Source: Larix kaempferi (Eukaryota; Streptophyta; Pinopsida; Pinales; Pinaceae). From it: DNA of 64,000 nucleotides. The stretch spans positions 6,813,001 through 6,877,000 of the forward strand of contig BSBM01000036.1 of the NCBI GenBank assembly GCA_027924585.1, given 5' to 3'. The position numbers and the translations under genes are program-made. Numbering within the stretch: position 1 is the first letter of the stretch; each line of letters opens with the position of its first letter. The notes below the pieces were generated by a model, which was given only the letters and a program-made list of their open reading frames with translations, had not been told where the DNA came from and did not search any database. Shown piece after piece: positions 11,041 through 22,127 of this stretch.

Positions 11041-11059
11041 CTTTACCTACAAAAGAAGG

Positions 11060-12527
11060 ACTACAACATTTGTTCCAGCAACAAAGATATCTATTGAAGA
11101 TATTGAATATATTGAAGTTCCCAGGATCTGGGATGAAGAAATGGAAGAATGCCATGATCCATCGATCATGAAGAATGATGTTTGGGATGCAGTACCAAGA
11201 CCTAAAGCAGAGTCTGTAATGACTTCCAAATGGATCTATTAGATCAAGCATGCTGCAGATGGAAGCATAGAGAAATATAAAAGTGATGAAATAGAAGATA
11301 CACCAGATGGATTTCAAGACAACTTTCTTGAATGGTGTAGTTGAAGAGGAAGTATATGTGGATCAACCACTTGGTTTTGAAATACATGATTGGGAGTCAT
11401 ATGTGCGTAGATTAAAGAAAGCCTTGTATGGCTTGAAACAAACTCCCAGAACTTGGTATGGTAGGATGGACAGTTTCCTATCTAGTTTGGGCTTTACCAA
11501 GAGTAAAGCGGATTCGAACCTTTACTATAAGGTTGAGGAAGGGAATCCTGTGATTCTACTCCTGTATGTGGATGACTTATTTGTAATAGGAGATGACAGA
11601 TTGATTGCAGATACTAAGAGGAAGCTTGCTGCCGAGTTCAATATGAAAGATTTGGGAATGATGCATTATTTCCTAGGTATGGAGGTGTGGCAGAGTGTAG
11701 GTGGGATATTCCTTGGTCAAGGGAAGTACACAGTAGATATCCTGAAGAGATTCAGGATGATGGATTGCAAGGCCATGGCCACACCTATGGCATCGAATCT
11801 GAAGCTTCTATGTGATGCTTCATCTGAGCTGGTTGATGTCTCTATGTATCGTCAAATGATTTTGTCCTTGATGTACCTGACGAACACGAGACAATATATG
11901 TGCTTTGCGGTGAACACATTGAGTCAATTCCTGACAGATCTAAGGAGTGTTCATCTGGTTGCTGTAAAGCATGTTCTAAGGTACATGAAGGGTACAGTGG
12001 ATTATGGGCTCAAGTATGAAGCGAATCAAAAATTTAACCTGCAGGGTTATGTTGATTCAGATTGAGCTGGCAGTGCTGCAGATAGGAAGAGCACATTTGG
12101 GTACTGCTTCAGTATGGGATTAGGTGTGATCTCTTGGTTTAGCAGGAAGCAGTCCTGTGTAGCACTGAGTACAACTAAGGCAGAGTATGTTGCATCATGT
12201 TCGGCTAGTTGTGAGGCAGTATGGCTACTGAAGCTACTGTCTGAGTTATTTGATATCCCGTTGGATGCTACTGGTATCTTCTGTGATAACCAGAGTTGTG
12301 TGAAGCTGTCTGAAAACCTAGTGTTTCATGACAGGTCGAAACACATAGAGATCAAATATCACTATATCAGGGATATGGTGCAGAGAGGAGCTGTGAAGCT
12401 CTTGTATGTTGCAACAGACGAGTAGATTGCAAATGTGCCGACGAAGCCACTAGCCAAGGTGAAGTTCGAGTACTTCAGAGAGAGGCTTGGTGTTCTTCAG
12501 ATTGATGACACTTCGAGGAAGAAGTGA
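11060..12527 (+). pseudogene. Cop-B reverse transcriptase and RNase H
   Basis: The copia RT opening (MKNDVWDAVPRPKAESVMTS) is at about 11168 with a stop in WIY*IKHAAD. About 100 bp is missing after EKYK compared with Cop-A, and a Trp codon is TAG at about 11291. From 11307 the frame is open for 252 codons with YGLKQTPRTWYGR and catalytic YVDD at 11565-11576. It stops at TGA 12063-12065, where a Trp is expected (VDSD then AGSAADRKS). RNase H follows to TAG 12423-12425 (ATDE*IANVPTKPL), and the homology ends near TGA 12527. Cop-A has a stop at the same two codons. Confidence 0.88.
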
Positions 12528-12589
12528 TGGACACATTTGCTGAAGCCATTCCAAGCATGTTGGAAGGAGGATCCTTCACATGGCTGTGG

Positions 12590-13140
12590 ATGTAAGCGCT
12601 GGATGATGAGCATCAGGATGATGTTCTGGTTTATGCTGGATATGATCAGTTGGATCATTTATATGTATATGTATGTATGCATCATGTTGGATGTTGGATA
12701 TGATCAGTTGGATCATTTATATGTATATGTATGTATGCATCATGTTGGATGCTGGATATGATCAGTAGGATCATTTGTATGTATTTTGTATATGCATCAT
12801 GTTGGATGCTTGGACCATGTATATGTATATGTATCAGGTGGATACATTGTATGATCAGGTGGATCATGTATGGTGATATGTATCATGTATTTGTACTTGT
12901 ATCAGGTGGATACACTGTATGATCAGGTGGATCATGTATGATGATATGTATCAGGTAGATACTTGGTATGCATCAGGTAGATGCATTGTATGATCAGGAT
13001 GATCATGGATGATGAGCTTCAGGATGTTGCTCCAGATGACATGCAGCAGGATGTTGTAGTGATGATGATCAGGATGATCATGTGTACATCAGGATGATGT
13101 ATGGTGAGTATCAGGTTGATACTCTATGGTCATGGATCAG
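12590..13140 (+). repeat. Cop-B 3' tail: dense GATCAGG/GGATCAT array
   Basis: About 550 bp of short, partly palindromic units such as ATGATCAGGTGGATCATGTA and ATCAGGATGAT, with longer near-duplicates (TATGATCAGTTGGATCATTTATATG at 12645 and 12697, with CATCATGTTGGATG between). The same motif array lies in the Cop-A tail on the other strand (14580-15110). It is in the 3' untranslated part, between RNase H and the PPT. No gene is seen. Confidence 0.8.
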
Positions 13141-13149
13141 GTTGTGCAG

Positions 13150-13640
13150 ATGAGCATATAATTTGGCCCTGGGAGATTTGCAGATAGTCTTTCGAGGTTT
13201 TTCCTATGGCATATAATTTGGCCCTGGGATATCTGGCAAATGCTCTTTCGAGGTTTTTCTCTGGGAGGACATATAATTTGGCCCTGGGAGATCTGCAGAT
13301 AGTCTTTCGAGGTTTTGCCTATGGAATATAATCTGGCCCTGGTATATCTTGAAGATGCTCTTTCGAGGTTTTGTCCTATGGCATATAATATGTCCCTGGG
13401 AGATCCGATAGGTTGGGCTGTGTGCCCTTAATAAGTCCTGGGATACTCTTGCGAGGTTTTTCCATGACCACATATAATCTATCCTTGGGAGATCCTATAG
13501 GTAGAGCTGTGTGCTCATAACATCCTGGGATGCTCTTGCGAGGTTTTGTGGTGAGGTCACATATAATATGGACCTAGGAGATCCTATAGGTAGAGTCATG
13601 TACTCGTAATAGCCTGGGATGCTCTTTCGAGGTTTTTTTA
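13150..13640 (+). repeat. Cop-B 3' tail: 55-85 bp degenerate tandem units
   Basis: Seven to eight units each carry CATATAAT, a GGCCCTGGGAGAT-like segment and CTTTCGAGGTTTT, with variable middles. Those from about 13380 on also have TAGGTTGGGCTGTGTGCCC. They are the reverse-orientation relatives of the 87-bp units in Cop-A (7038-7365). The tail then runs to the PPT AAGAGGGAG (13867-13875), with a TGATGATGATGATGAT run at about 13798. Confidence 0.78.
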
Positions 13641-13875
13641 TGCACGTAATAATTCCTGAGGATTCCACAGTATGGCTAGTGATGACGAAGACCTGCAGGT
13701 GGTGGGCCTACATCTAGTATGAAAAAGGACTGGCTCTGTAGAACTTCCTATGACGAGTAGAGTCAGAGATTTGTTGAGATAGCAGCAGTAGTGACGATGA
13801 TGATGATGATGATCCCGAGAAGAAGACTTGTTTAGCAGATCTGTGTCGAGAAATACCTTCCTAGTTAAGAGGGAG

Positions 13876-14459
13876 TGTTGATGTATATGTAACTTCGGAA
13901 TGTATTTCATCTATGTATTTTATATATATTTATTGTACCCTTATTAGAGATGTGTTATTCCTCTATAAGAAAGTGTCGTCATGTGGATTGACAAGTGTCG
14001 CAAGTGTGTGTACTTGCTGATGGGTTATTAGACCACCATGTGTGGGGTCAGCCCTGAAATATATATTATATTGTGGATGTATCTAGATAGACAAGTCAGC
14101 CCCATAAGGTCACTGGGAAAACAGGTTAGTATAAATAGAGATCAGGTGATCTCTATTTAGATCATTCGGAAAGTCATATCTCTCTCACTTAGAAAGTGGC
14201 GCACTAGTGAGGAGGAGGATCATCTGCTACTAGGAGACTATCTTAGTGTATTTTGGTTGTACTTTGGTTGAGCCATTGCTCTCTTTATCTCTGAGGAAGT
14301 TGTGGGGTTTTTCACCTTAGGGTTTTCCCCACGGAAACTCTGTCTCTTGTTTCTCATGATTTTGATTCTTGTGATGCTTGTCATGCATTAATATAATGTA
14401 TATGTTATTCTCTGAGTGAAGATCCTAGAGTATTATGAATTAATGCTCAAAATTTAAGA
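13876..14459 (+). repeat. Cop-B 3' LTR
   Basis: It begins TGTTGATG at 13876 and is 584 bp. Relative to the 5' LTR it lacks 18 bp (TGCTTATGGTGATTTTCA) and 2 bp elsewhere. Its end reads TTAAGA where the 5' LTR has TTAACA, so the terminal CA has mutated. It is followed by duplication TCTAC at 14460-14464. Confidence 0.92.
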
Positions 14460-14464
14460 TCTAC

Positions 14465-15183
14465 TTATATGTCCTCCCAGAGAAATGCCTCGAAAGAGCA
14501 CCCCAGGCTATTACGAGTACACATCTCTACATGTTGGATCTCCCAGGTCTACTTATATGCTCATTTGCACAACCTATCAATGACCATAGAGTATCATCCT
14601 GATACTCACCATACATCATCCTGATGTACATGATCATCCTGATCATCATCACTGCATCGTCCTGATGCATGTCATCTAGAGCATAATCCTGATACTAATC
14701 ACACATGATCATCCTGATCATCATCATAGCATCAACCTGATGCATATCATCTGGAGCAACATCCTGAAGCTTGTCATCTGTGATCATCCTGATCATACAA
14801 TGCATCCACCTGATGCATACCAAGTATCTACTTGATACATATCATCATACATGATCCACCTGATCATACAATGTATCCACCTGATATATATACAGATACA
14901 TGATCCACTTGATCATATAATGTACCCACCTGATATACATCAACATACTTGATCTACCTGATCATACAATGTATCCACCTGGTAAAGATACATGGTCCAA
15001 GCATCCAACATGATGCATATACATATACATGATCCAACTGATCATAACAAGCATCCAACATGATGCATATACAGAGCAGTAACTGTAGCATCGTCCTGAT
15101 GCTCATCATCCAGCACTTACATCCATAGCCATGGGAAGGATCCTCCTCTCACCATGCTTGGAATGGATTCCAGCAAATGTGTC
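14465..15183 (-). repeat. Cop-A 3' tail, pol-proximal half
   Basis: This continues the tail interrupted by Cop-B. The plus strand reads many CATCCTGATGCAT and TGATCCACCTGATCAT units, the complement of the Cop-B array at 12590-13140. It is non-coding. Confidence 0.78.
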
Positions 15184-15185
15184 CA

Positions 15186-16700
15186 TCACTTCTTCCTCGA
15201 AGTGTCATCAATCTGAAGAACACCAAGCCTCTCTTTGAAGTACTCAAACTTCACTCTAGCTAGTGGTTTCATCAGCACATCTGCAACCTACTCATCCGTT
15301 GTAACATACAGGAGCTTCACTGCTCCTCTCTGCACCATATCCCTAATATAGTGATATTTGATCTCAATGTGTTTCAACCTATCATGGAACACCAGGTTCT
15401 CAGATAGCTTCACACAACTCTGGTTGTCACAAAAGATACCAGTAGCCTCCAGCAGGAGATCAAATAACCCAGACAGTAGCTTCCGGAGCCATACTGCCTC
15501 ACAACTAGTCGAACAAGTTGCAACATACTCTGCTTCGGCTATACTCAGTGTTACACAGGACTGCTTCCTGCTAAACCAAGAGATCACACCTAATCCCATA
15601 CTGAAGCAACACCCATATGTGCTCTTCCTATCTGCAGCACTGCCTGTCTAGTCTGAATCAACATAACCCTGCAGGTTAAACTTTTGATTCACATCATACT
15701 TGAGCCCATAATCAATTGTACCCTTCAGGTACCTCCGAATATGCTTTATAGCAACCACGTGAACACCTCTGGGATCCGTCAGGAATTGGCTCAATGTGTT
15801 CACCGCAAAGCAAATATTTGGTCTCGTGTTCGTCAGGTACATCAAGGAACCAATCATCTAACGATACACATAAGCTTCAGGTTTGATGCCATAGGTGTGG
15901 CCATGGCCTTGCAGTCCATCATCCCGAACCTCTTCAGGTTCTCTACTGCATACTTCCCTTGTCCAAGGAAGATTCCATTTGCACTCTTCCACACCTCCAT
16001 GCCTAGAAAGTAGTGCATCATCCCTAAGTCCTTCATCTCGAACTCGGCTGCAAGCTTCCTCTTGGTGTCGGCAATCAACCCATCATCTCCTGTAACAAAT
16101 AGGTCATCCACATATAGGAGTAATATCATAGGATTCCTTCCTCAACCTTGTAGTAAAGGTTGGAATCCACTTTACTCTTGGTAAAGCCCAAACTGGATAG
16201 AAAGTTGTCTATCCTACCATACCAAGTCCTAGGAGCTTGCTTCAAGCCATACAAGGATTTCTTCAACTTGCACCCATATGACTCTTTGTCATGTGTCTCA
16301 AAACTAAGTGGTTGCACCACATACACTTCCTCCTCGACTACAACATTCAAGAAAGCTGTATTGACATCCATCTGGTGTATCTTCCATTTCATCACTGTAG
16401 CCATATCAAGTACTGATCTAATGGAAGTGTATCTGGCTACAAGAGCAAAAGTCTCTTCATAGTCTATCCCCTCTTTCTAAGAGAAGCCATGAGCTACAAT
16501 CCTCGCTTTGTATTTTTCTATGCTATCATCTGCAGCATGCTTGATCTTATAGATCCACTTGGAAGTCACAACAGACTTCCCTTCAGGTCTTGGGATTGCA
16601 TCCCAAACATCATTCTTCATAATCGAATGGTACTCCTTGATCATTTCGTTCTTCCTGAATCCTTGGAACTTCAATATCTTCAATAGATAACTTTGTTGTT
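15186..16700 (-). pseudogene. Cop-A reverse transcriptase and RNase H
   Basis: Read on the minus strand from about 16700, RT opens with MKNDVWDAIPRPEGKSVVTS and keeps the part that Cop-B lost (ARIVAHGFS*KEGIDYEETFA), with a TAG near 16480. Catalytic YVDD lies at 16103-16114. A 1-bp loss near 16128 shifts the frame, and about 35 bp is missing near 15860 before MIGSLMYLTNTRPN. A TAG replaces Trp after VDSD (about 15648), then RNase H (LGVISWFSRKQSC, NLVFHDRLKHIEIKYHYIRD) runs to a TAG at TTDE*VADVL and ends at TGA 15186-15188. No active product is possible. Confidence 0.87.
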
Positions 16701-17950
16701 GAACAAATGTTGTAGTCCTTCTTTTGTAGGTGATGGTATACGATCTTTCCTACAAAAACAAGTTAAATTGCATGATTAAAAACATCTCATAGTTTTCAAA
16801 ACAAATTATTACACATAAAGGCATATGTCATATAGTCATGCAATTATCTTAATCAATGCTTCAATACAACATTTATCCATATCCCGTAACTTTCTAGATG
16901 CCTTCCAATCTATGCCAGAACATTGTTAAGAGTGTGCACAACTCCCAACATGTCATCAAAGAGGTTTCATTCTAGATAATCAGCAATGGAATGTTGTACA
17001 GTGCCATAGGCCACTTACCCCTCACATGCATATTAGTAGTATACTGTTCGTTAATGCAATTATTCTAATATGCATAATACACACCCTAAGTCTAGGAACA
17101 TAAGTGTATACATCATTGAACAATATTAATCAAATATACAAGAAATGATAATTTAAATACTTATGTTTGTTTGTTGTTGGGTTGACTCCCTCTCGGTCTT
17201 TGCTTCCTTTCTGCAACTCCATTCTGATGTGTATTTTGAGAAGTGGTCAAATCCCTCTAAATGTTTGCATCCTTGTAGAAACTACTGGAGTGTGCTCCCT
17301 CTTTATCTTGGCTTCCTGGATTACCTGTCCTTGAACTTATATCCATCCTCGATCACTATGCATGCTTACTAGTATCATCATTGTGTTACCCTCGAGATCT
17401 CATACATAATCATACATTCATTAGTATAATCTCAATACTATCAAAACACAATAATCTTAATCATGTATAGTCATGATCATTTCAAACACAGATAATAAGC
17501 ATTAGCATTCAATGTTTTAAGGAAGACTTCTCTTACTCATGCATATTCATATTTGACCAAAGGACTTTTCTGGTTAGTCATATCATCAATCAAGGTAAGA
17601 GACATAATATGCATAAACCCTTGATTACTTACATTTCTAAATTCATGAATAATCATTATCAACCATACAACAGTATACTTATATAAGAGATCCTAACACA
17701 AGGTAGGATTCTAACTTGATATAGGAAAAACATACCTGGATTAGCATGCTAGCTAGTTATGTCTAACATACCCATATAATGTCTTCTTGTTCTCTTCAAT
17801 GACTTGTGCTAGTAATCTGCATATCTCATAGGTTAACCATTATAGAACCAAGTTATACATACCTCGTAAGTAGATCTTCTATGTGATCCATGACAATGGA
17901 TGAATCTTTGTCTTCATGTCACCATGGTCATATGTTCTTGAACTAGAACA
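16701..17950 (-). other. Non-coding block replacing integrase in Cop-A
   Basis: On the minus strand this matches 9845-11040 of Cop-B, including ATGGTGACATGAAGACAAAG, CATCCATTGTCATGGATC, a GTATGTATAA donor-like site at about 17865 and the TTTTTGTAGGAAAGATCGTATACC acceptor-like site near 16740. No ORF of note and no integrase motif. Because both elements carry it, the ancestor already lacked integrase. Confidence 0.6.
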
Positions 17951-18194
17951 TGATTTGTCTTTCTTGATGTACCTTTCACGTTAGCGGAAAACATCAACCT
18001 CATACAACACCACAATGCATTAGTACAATCATAAGTGTCAAAACCCTAATCAATGAATATCTTCTATCATGCATTCATATTTTTATTAAGGTGATACAAC
18101 AAGTCTAAAATTAATCAAGATTGTACTAATCTTAATGAAGACAAACATATCATAAACTTTAATCATGAACAGATCTCGAAACATACCTGGATAG

Positions 18195-18330
18195 TTCATA
18201 CCTGTCAATATTGCTTGTAATCTTCTTATGTAATTCCTTAGCCTCATCTCCCTTTGAAACAGGAACTTCTTCACTTATGCAGGTGACCAATCCATTCTCT
18301 TCTAGGATTAACCCAATACACTTGATTTGC
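18195..18330 (-). pseudogene. Cop-A Gag remnant
   Basis: The minus strand encodes IGLILEENG, then SKGDEAKELHKK, matching residues 25-60 of the Cop-B Gag. The N-terminus upstream is diverged or lost, and the rest of Gag and protease is absent: the sequence passes into the non-coding block through 17950-18190, where nothing is recognised. Confidence 0.6.
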
Positions 18331-18335
18331 AGAAA

Positions 18336-19315
18336 CTGGATCTGGAGCTGGATTAGGGTTTGTCAGGGAAACCGTAAAAATTCAAAATTTGACTTTCAAA
18401 CTTCTGAAAGGATAGAAAGATGTGCCTTGATGAGATGATCAAGCTGGTATACTCATAATTTGAAAACTACAAAGTTTCACCCCTCAAAATTTCCTTTGAA
18501 ACTTCTGGATCTTCTAGATAGGATCCCGAACTAGGGTTTTTATCAAGCTCGGCCTTCTGCCCAACCAAAAAATTTGATCTTGGTCTATAAATTTCTATTT
18601 TGATGAGGACCAACTAGCCATGGTCTCCGATACAAAAGATTCGAACATTCTCTGAAACCCTAAATTCCCGGAGCCATGAATGAAGGTGCTCAAAATCCAA
18701 TTATGTTTTGACAGAAATATGCACCTGATTGTTTCTAGTGTATCTCTGAAATTTCAGATCTATAGGGTCTAAATATTCTTTCTAGGGTAGCCTGACCTAT
18801 TATATTTCCAACCCCATAGATATGACCTCAATTGGATTATCTGAGAGAGGTTTATGCCAAGTGTCGCAACGTGACCTGTTTATGGGATAAAACAAGAGAG
18901 AGAACTTGTACGGCATTCCACATGTCACTGGTTCAGTTTCGGCCTTTGAAAAACTTAAGTGTGAAAGTATAGTCCATTCCCTACCTGCCACTTTTTATGA
19001 ATTTTCATTTGGAGCTTCCTAGCCCAAGTTATAACCTTTTTTTCTAAGTCACCTGTTTATGACTCAGATCTGGAAGAGGCATAAACCCTATATTGTATAG
19101 ATCATAAATCACAGAGTGCAACTAATTAGAGGTTGTCCTTTTGATACAAGGTACATGGGGATCTATATTCGACCTGTAATATTTTCAGATCCTGAAACCT
19201 CGCCAAAATGTATTTATAGATAAATTTCTACGATGACTGGTTTTTTCTATATCAAGCCTAGCTTCGCAAGTGAAACAAGTGTCTTAAATGCCATACCATG
19301 CCTTCTTTCAGGATA
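18336..19315 (-). other. Cop-A untranslated leader
   Basis: Non-coding DNA between PBS and gag. The stretch about 18841-19020 is one copy of the roughly 177-bp unit that is present twice in the Cop-C leader (63003-63356), in reverse orientation. Several AACCCTAA-like motifs are shared with the Cop-B leader. Confidence 0.6.
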
Positions 19316-19327
19316 GCTCTGATACCA
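19316..19327 (-). promoter_or_regulatory. Cop-A primer binding site
   Basis: GCTCTGATACCA on the plus strand is the complement of TGGTATCAGAGC and abuts the LTR at 19328. Confidence 0.9.
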
Positions 19328-19908
19328 TGTTAGTTTTTCATAATTTTCAATCTAATCTAAGATCTTAACTAAGAGAATAAAATGTATAGCATATCTACAT
19401 CATATCTATAGCATATCAATCATGGACACAATAATGCAAGCACACAAGAGACACGGAGTTTCACCGGGGAAAACCAAGAAGGTGAAAAACCCCGCAACTT
19501 CCTCAGAGATAGATAGAGCAATGATACAACCAAATTACAAGAGATAGTATTCTCCTAGCATCTTATCCTTATCCTCACATGTGTGCCACTTTCCGAGTGA
19601 TGAAGAGTGAGTAAGTGAATGATCAAATAGAGATCTCCTGATCTCTATTATACTTGTTCTGTCCTGCCCAATAAACCAGTGGGGACGACTTGTCTAGCTT
19701 ATCCTAATAACCCATGGTTAACTTAATCAGGGCGAACCCCATGCATGGTGGTCTAATAACCCATCGACAAGTTACGACACTTGCGACACTTGTCAATACA
19801 AATGACGACACTTTCGTATAGAGAAATAATAGCATCTCTATAGGGGTACAATATACATAGATGAAATACATAGGTGAAATACATTCCGAAGTTACATATA
19901 CATCAACA
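19328..19908 (-). repeat. Cop-A 5' LTR
   Basis: This 581-bp LTR reads TGTTGATG on the minus strand from 19908 and ends TAACA at 19328. It is clearly related to the Cop-B LTR, but with many differences. The next bases, TCCAA (19909-19913), are one copy of the expected target duplication. Confidence 0.9.
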
Positions 19909-19913
19909 TCCAA

Positions 19914-20563
19914 TTCCTTGGGCTTCCGCACTACTTGGGAGGACTCGCCACTTTTCATTCGGTGACGTGCTCCACCCAAGCCTCTGTCGTGCTTGATTTC
20001 TGATTCCGCAACATTGTTGGGTCACTTACCAGCCCAAGTGCCCTTGTATGGTGCCACCCAATGTGATCACCCACCCCATGTATTTGCATGCCAACTACTA
20101 CGTCATGGTTCTCGTCAAGTCATGCCACTAAGTCCATTTTGGTGGTTTGGGAAATCCCATCTAAATTTCCCATGTGTAGGAGACCTGCCAAGGAAACTTT
20201 CATGCCAAGGCTATTACATCCTCCCCCACTTTAATTTTTTTCCATCCCGACAATGTCGTCTAATCTGTGCGATCTCTTCAATTGATTTATGAATTCTTCC
20301 AAGTCTCGCACATCTCTTCCCTTCCTTTTACAACCTCGTTGGCCCACGAACATTCTGCACCAAGTCAAAAGTCGTGCACTTAGGAAACTACTCTACCAAG
20401 TGTTGTTGCAACACAGGTGCACCCCAACTAAGTGCCCATCTAGCTGAAACTATTCACCTTCACAAGGCTGCCACCCCACGCAATCCCCTCCTCAGACACA
20501 CTTCACCGTCGATTCAATTTCGACACTTCTTAGCAACTCTTCTTCTTGGTGAAGAGAAAACCT
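19914..20563 (-). other. E0 leader, start of internal region
   Basis: This lies downstream of the E0 PBS on the minus strand and is cut by Cop-A at 19908. No convincing coding frame was found in it. It contains AAGTGCACGACTTTTG and TTGCAACAACACTTGG-like segments but no known domain. Confidence 0.5.
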
Positions 20564-20575
20564 GCTCTGATACCA
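20564..20575 (-). promoter_or_regulatory. E0 primer binding site
   Basis: GCTCTGATACCA is the complement of TGGTATCAGAGC, followed on the minus strand by AGGTTTTCTCTTCACC. It marks a minus-strand LTR element whose 5' LTR lies at 20576 and beyond. Confidence 0.75.
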
Positions 20576-20620
20576 TCTTTTTTCACGGGCCTAGAATTTC
20601 ATATCCATCTAAAATTCTAG
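20576..20620 (-). repeat. E0 5' LTR, short piece left of E1
   Basis: This is the last about 45 bp of the E0 LTR, next to its PBS. It ends GTGAAAAAAGA on the minus strand rather than CA, which suggests mutation. The rest is at 49270-49942, beyond E1. Confidence 0.6.
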
Positions 20621-20625
20621 ACACT

Positions 20626-21514
20626 TGTTACACCCAAAATCTACCCACCATAGATTCAGTGTATACACCTCTGGAGATATCTTGGCTAAGTAATCACCCA
20701 GGGAGGATTTGTACCCAATTGTGCTAGGTTTTGAGAGGTCATCATAGGATGCACATGAGCAACATGCGATGTCGCACCTTGCCCAATTACAGGGTGCAAC
20801 GAAGTCAGTTAGATGGAAAAAATAGCTTCTTTGAGGTTATTCTCGAAGCTTGCTGACTTGGGACCCTATCCCTGACCTCTTGGAGGAGCTGGCACTCGGT
20901 TCCTAATACTTTGGAGAGATACCTTAAGCCTCTCCTATCATATCTCAACCTATCCTATCCACTTAGTCCTATTTAAATGAAGCTCACTCCCATCCCAAAG
21001 GGAGGAAATCTATGGTATCTACATGCTGGTGAAATCATCCTTGGAACATCTCCACTCACCTATTGGAGAACTCATACTTCCTTGGAAGGATATGGCAAAT
21101 GGTTTTGTTGAAGAAGGGATGCAACATTAAGCCTTGGTTGTTATTCTATATCTCTATTATGTACTTCCCTCTTTTTACAGTAATACAAATGCTTTCCACC
21201 AATATTGTTCATGCGTGTAATGGTATTGAGTATTTTACCTGCTTAACTGTTTACTTAGATCTCTTATTGTATAGATTCCCTTTACTTGTTTCTCTTGTTT
21301 CTTGTCTTGATAGATCTTGCAGCTTGGATCTGACGACAGTGAGACGTGGAGAAACATTTAGGAGAGAGGATTGCAAAGTGAAAGGTAAGACATCTAATAC
21401 TCGATCCTTAAGTAGATCTAGGAAATGCATTAGTAGTCTGTTCTATTTGTTCTAGACTCACTTTGAGCTAGGGAGATCCTGCTCACGTCCACTCGAGTGG
21501 ATTGTTCGATAACA
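20626..21514 (+). repeat. E1 5' LTR
   Basis: It begins TGTTACACCC, ends GATAACA, is 889 bp, and pairs with 48375-49264. It has TATTTAAATG near 20968 as a possible TATA box. Confidence 0.9.
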
Positions 21515-21518
21515 AATC

Positions 21519-21535
21519 TGGCAACCATATTGGGG
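21519..21535 (+). promoter_or_regulatory. E1 probable primer binding site
   Basis: TGGCAACCATATTGGGG lies four bases after the LTR. It begins with the obligatory TGG and differs from the initiator Met type. The tRNA it pairs with is not identified here. Confidence 0.6.
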
Positions 21536-22127
21536 AGTATACAGTCTTATTCAGTAGTTGTCAATCTGAGAGTCATTTTCAGTTGATTTCTTGACACAAG
21601 CCTTTTCATTTTTGCCATTTACTTCTTGAAGTGATTTCACTATCAGATCTTCGTATTGAAGACTTTGATCTGCTTCCCCTGAGTTTGTACGACTCATTCC
21701 CAAACCATTACATGGTTCATTGCTGAGAGATCTGATTCATTTTTGAATTTAGACTTTGCCTATCGCACCTGGGCAGTGGGAACAAAGCAACACTGTGTCA
21801 TTCCTGGCCTCTGTTCTTTACCTGTTAGTTACTCGTCACATCCCGTGCATTGGTAAACTATGACATCGTCGCACTTCCCGTGTATCTAAACCGCGATGCT
21901 GCACTGTGTACAAGTACAGAGTGCGTCGATTCATCAAAATTTGGCATGCAGGCATCTCCTCTCCATTTGACAGTCTGGACTTTGGTTTGTTGTATGAACT
22001 CCCTCTGTGCTGCAAGATCCAGCCAAAGATCCCATTTCTTACTTAGGTTTTGAGAGTTTGGTTTTGTTTGTATTGATTTTGGGTTCCGTCTTGGACAAGC
22101 TTGAAGACCGGTAGTGGTGGATACTCT
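21536..22127 (+). other. E1 leader, first part
   Basis: Non-coding, T-rich. No ORF or repeat is supported. The last five bases, ACTCT (22123-22127), are the target duplication of the next element. Confidence 0.5.

Larger units (their letters stand above)
7366..14459 (+). mobile_element. Cop-B: Ty1/copia element without integrase
   Basis: This 7.1 kb plus-strand element has LTRs of 604 and 584 bp and the 5-bp duplication TCTAC (7361-7365, 14460-14464). It is inserted in the tail of Cop-A, its own relative. Gag, protease, RT and RNase H remain, all with breaks. Between protease and RT lies about 1.2 kb of non-coding DNA in place of integrase, also present in Cop-A. The LTRs differ by roughly 21 substitutions plus 20 bp of gaps by eye, so it is older than G1. 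Confidence 0.93.
1..19908 (-). mobile_element. Cop-A: Ty1/copia element, minus strand, split by two insertions
   Basis: This is a minus-strand copia element. Its 5' LTR is at 19328-19908, and its 3' LTR is at 6465-6579 plus 1-336 and runs off the window. It is identified by the iMet-type PBS at 19316-19327 and by copia-order reverse transcriptase and RNase H on the minus strand at 15186-16700. G1 (337-6459) sits in its 3' LTR and Cop-B (7366-14459) in its 3' tail. It lacks most of gag, protease and integrase, so it is non-autonomous. It lies in the leader of E0; the 5 bases after its LTR are TCCAA, and the matching duplication would lie to the left of the window. Confidence 0.88.

Noticed and set aside
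13204-13473. Minus-strand frame with SQDLLRAHSPTYRIS-like repeats
   Set aside because: It follows the tandem units of the copia tail. The same peptide appears in short plus-strand frames at 7065-7301 in reversed Cop-A, with no conservation of start or stop.
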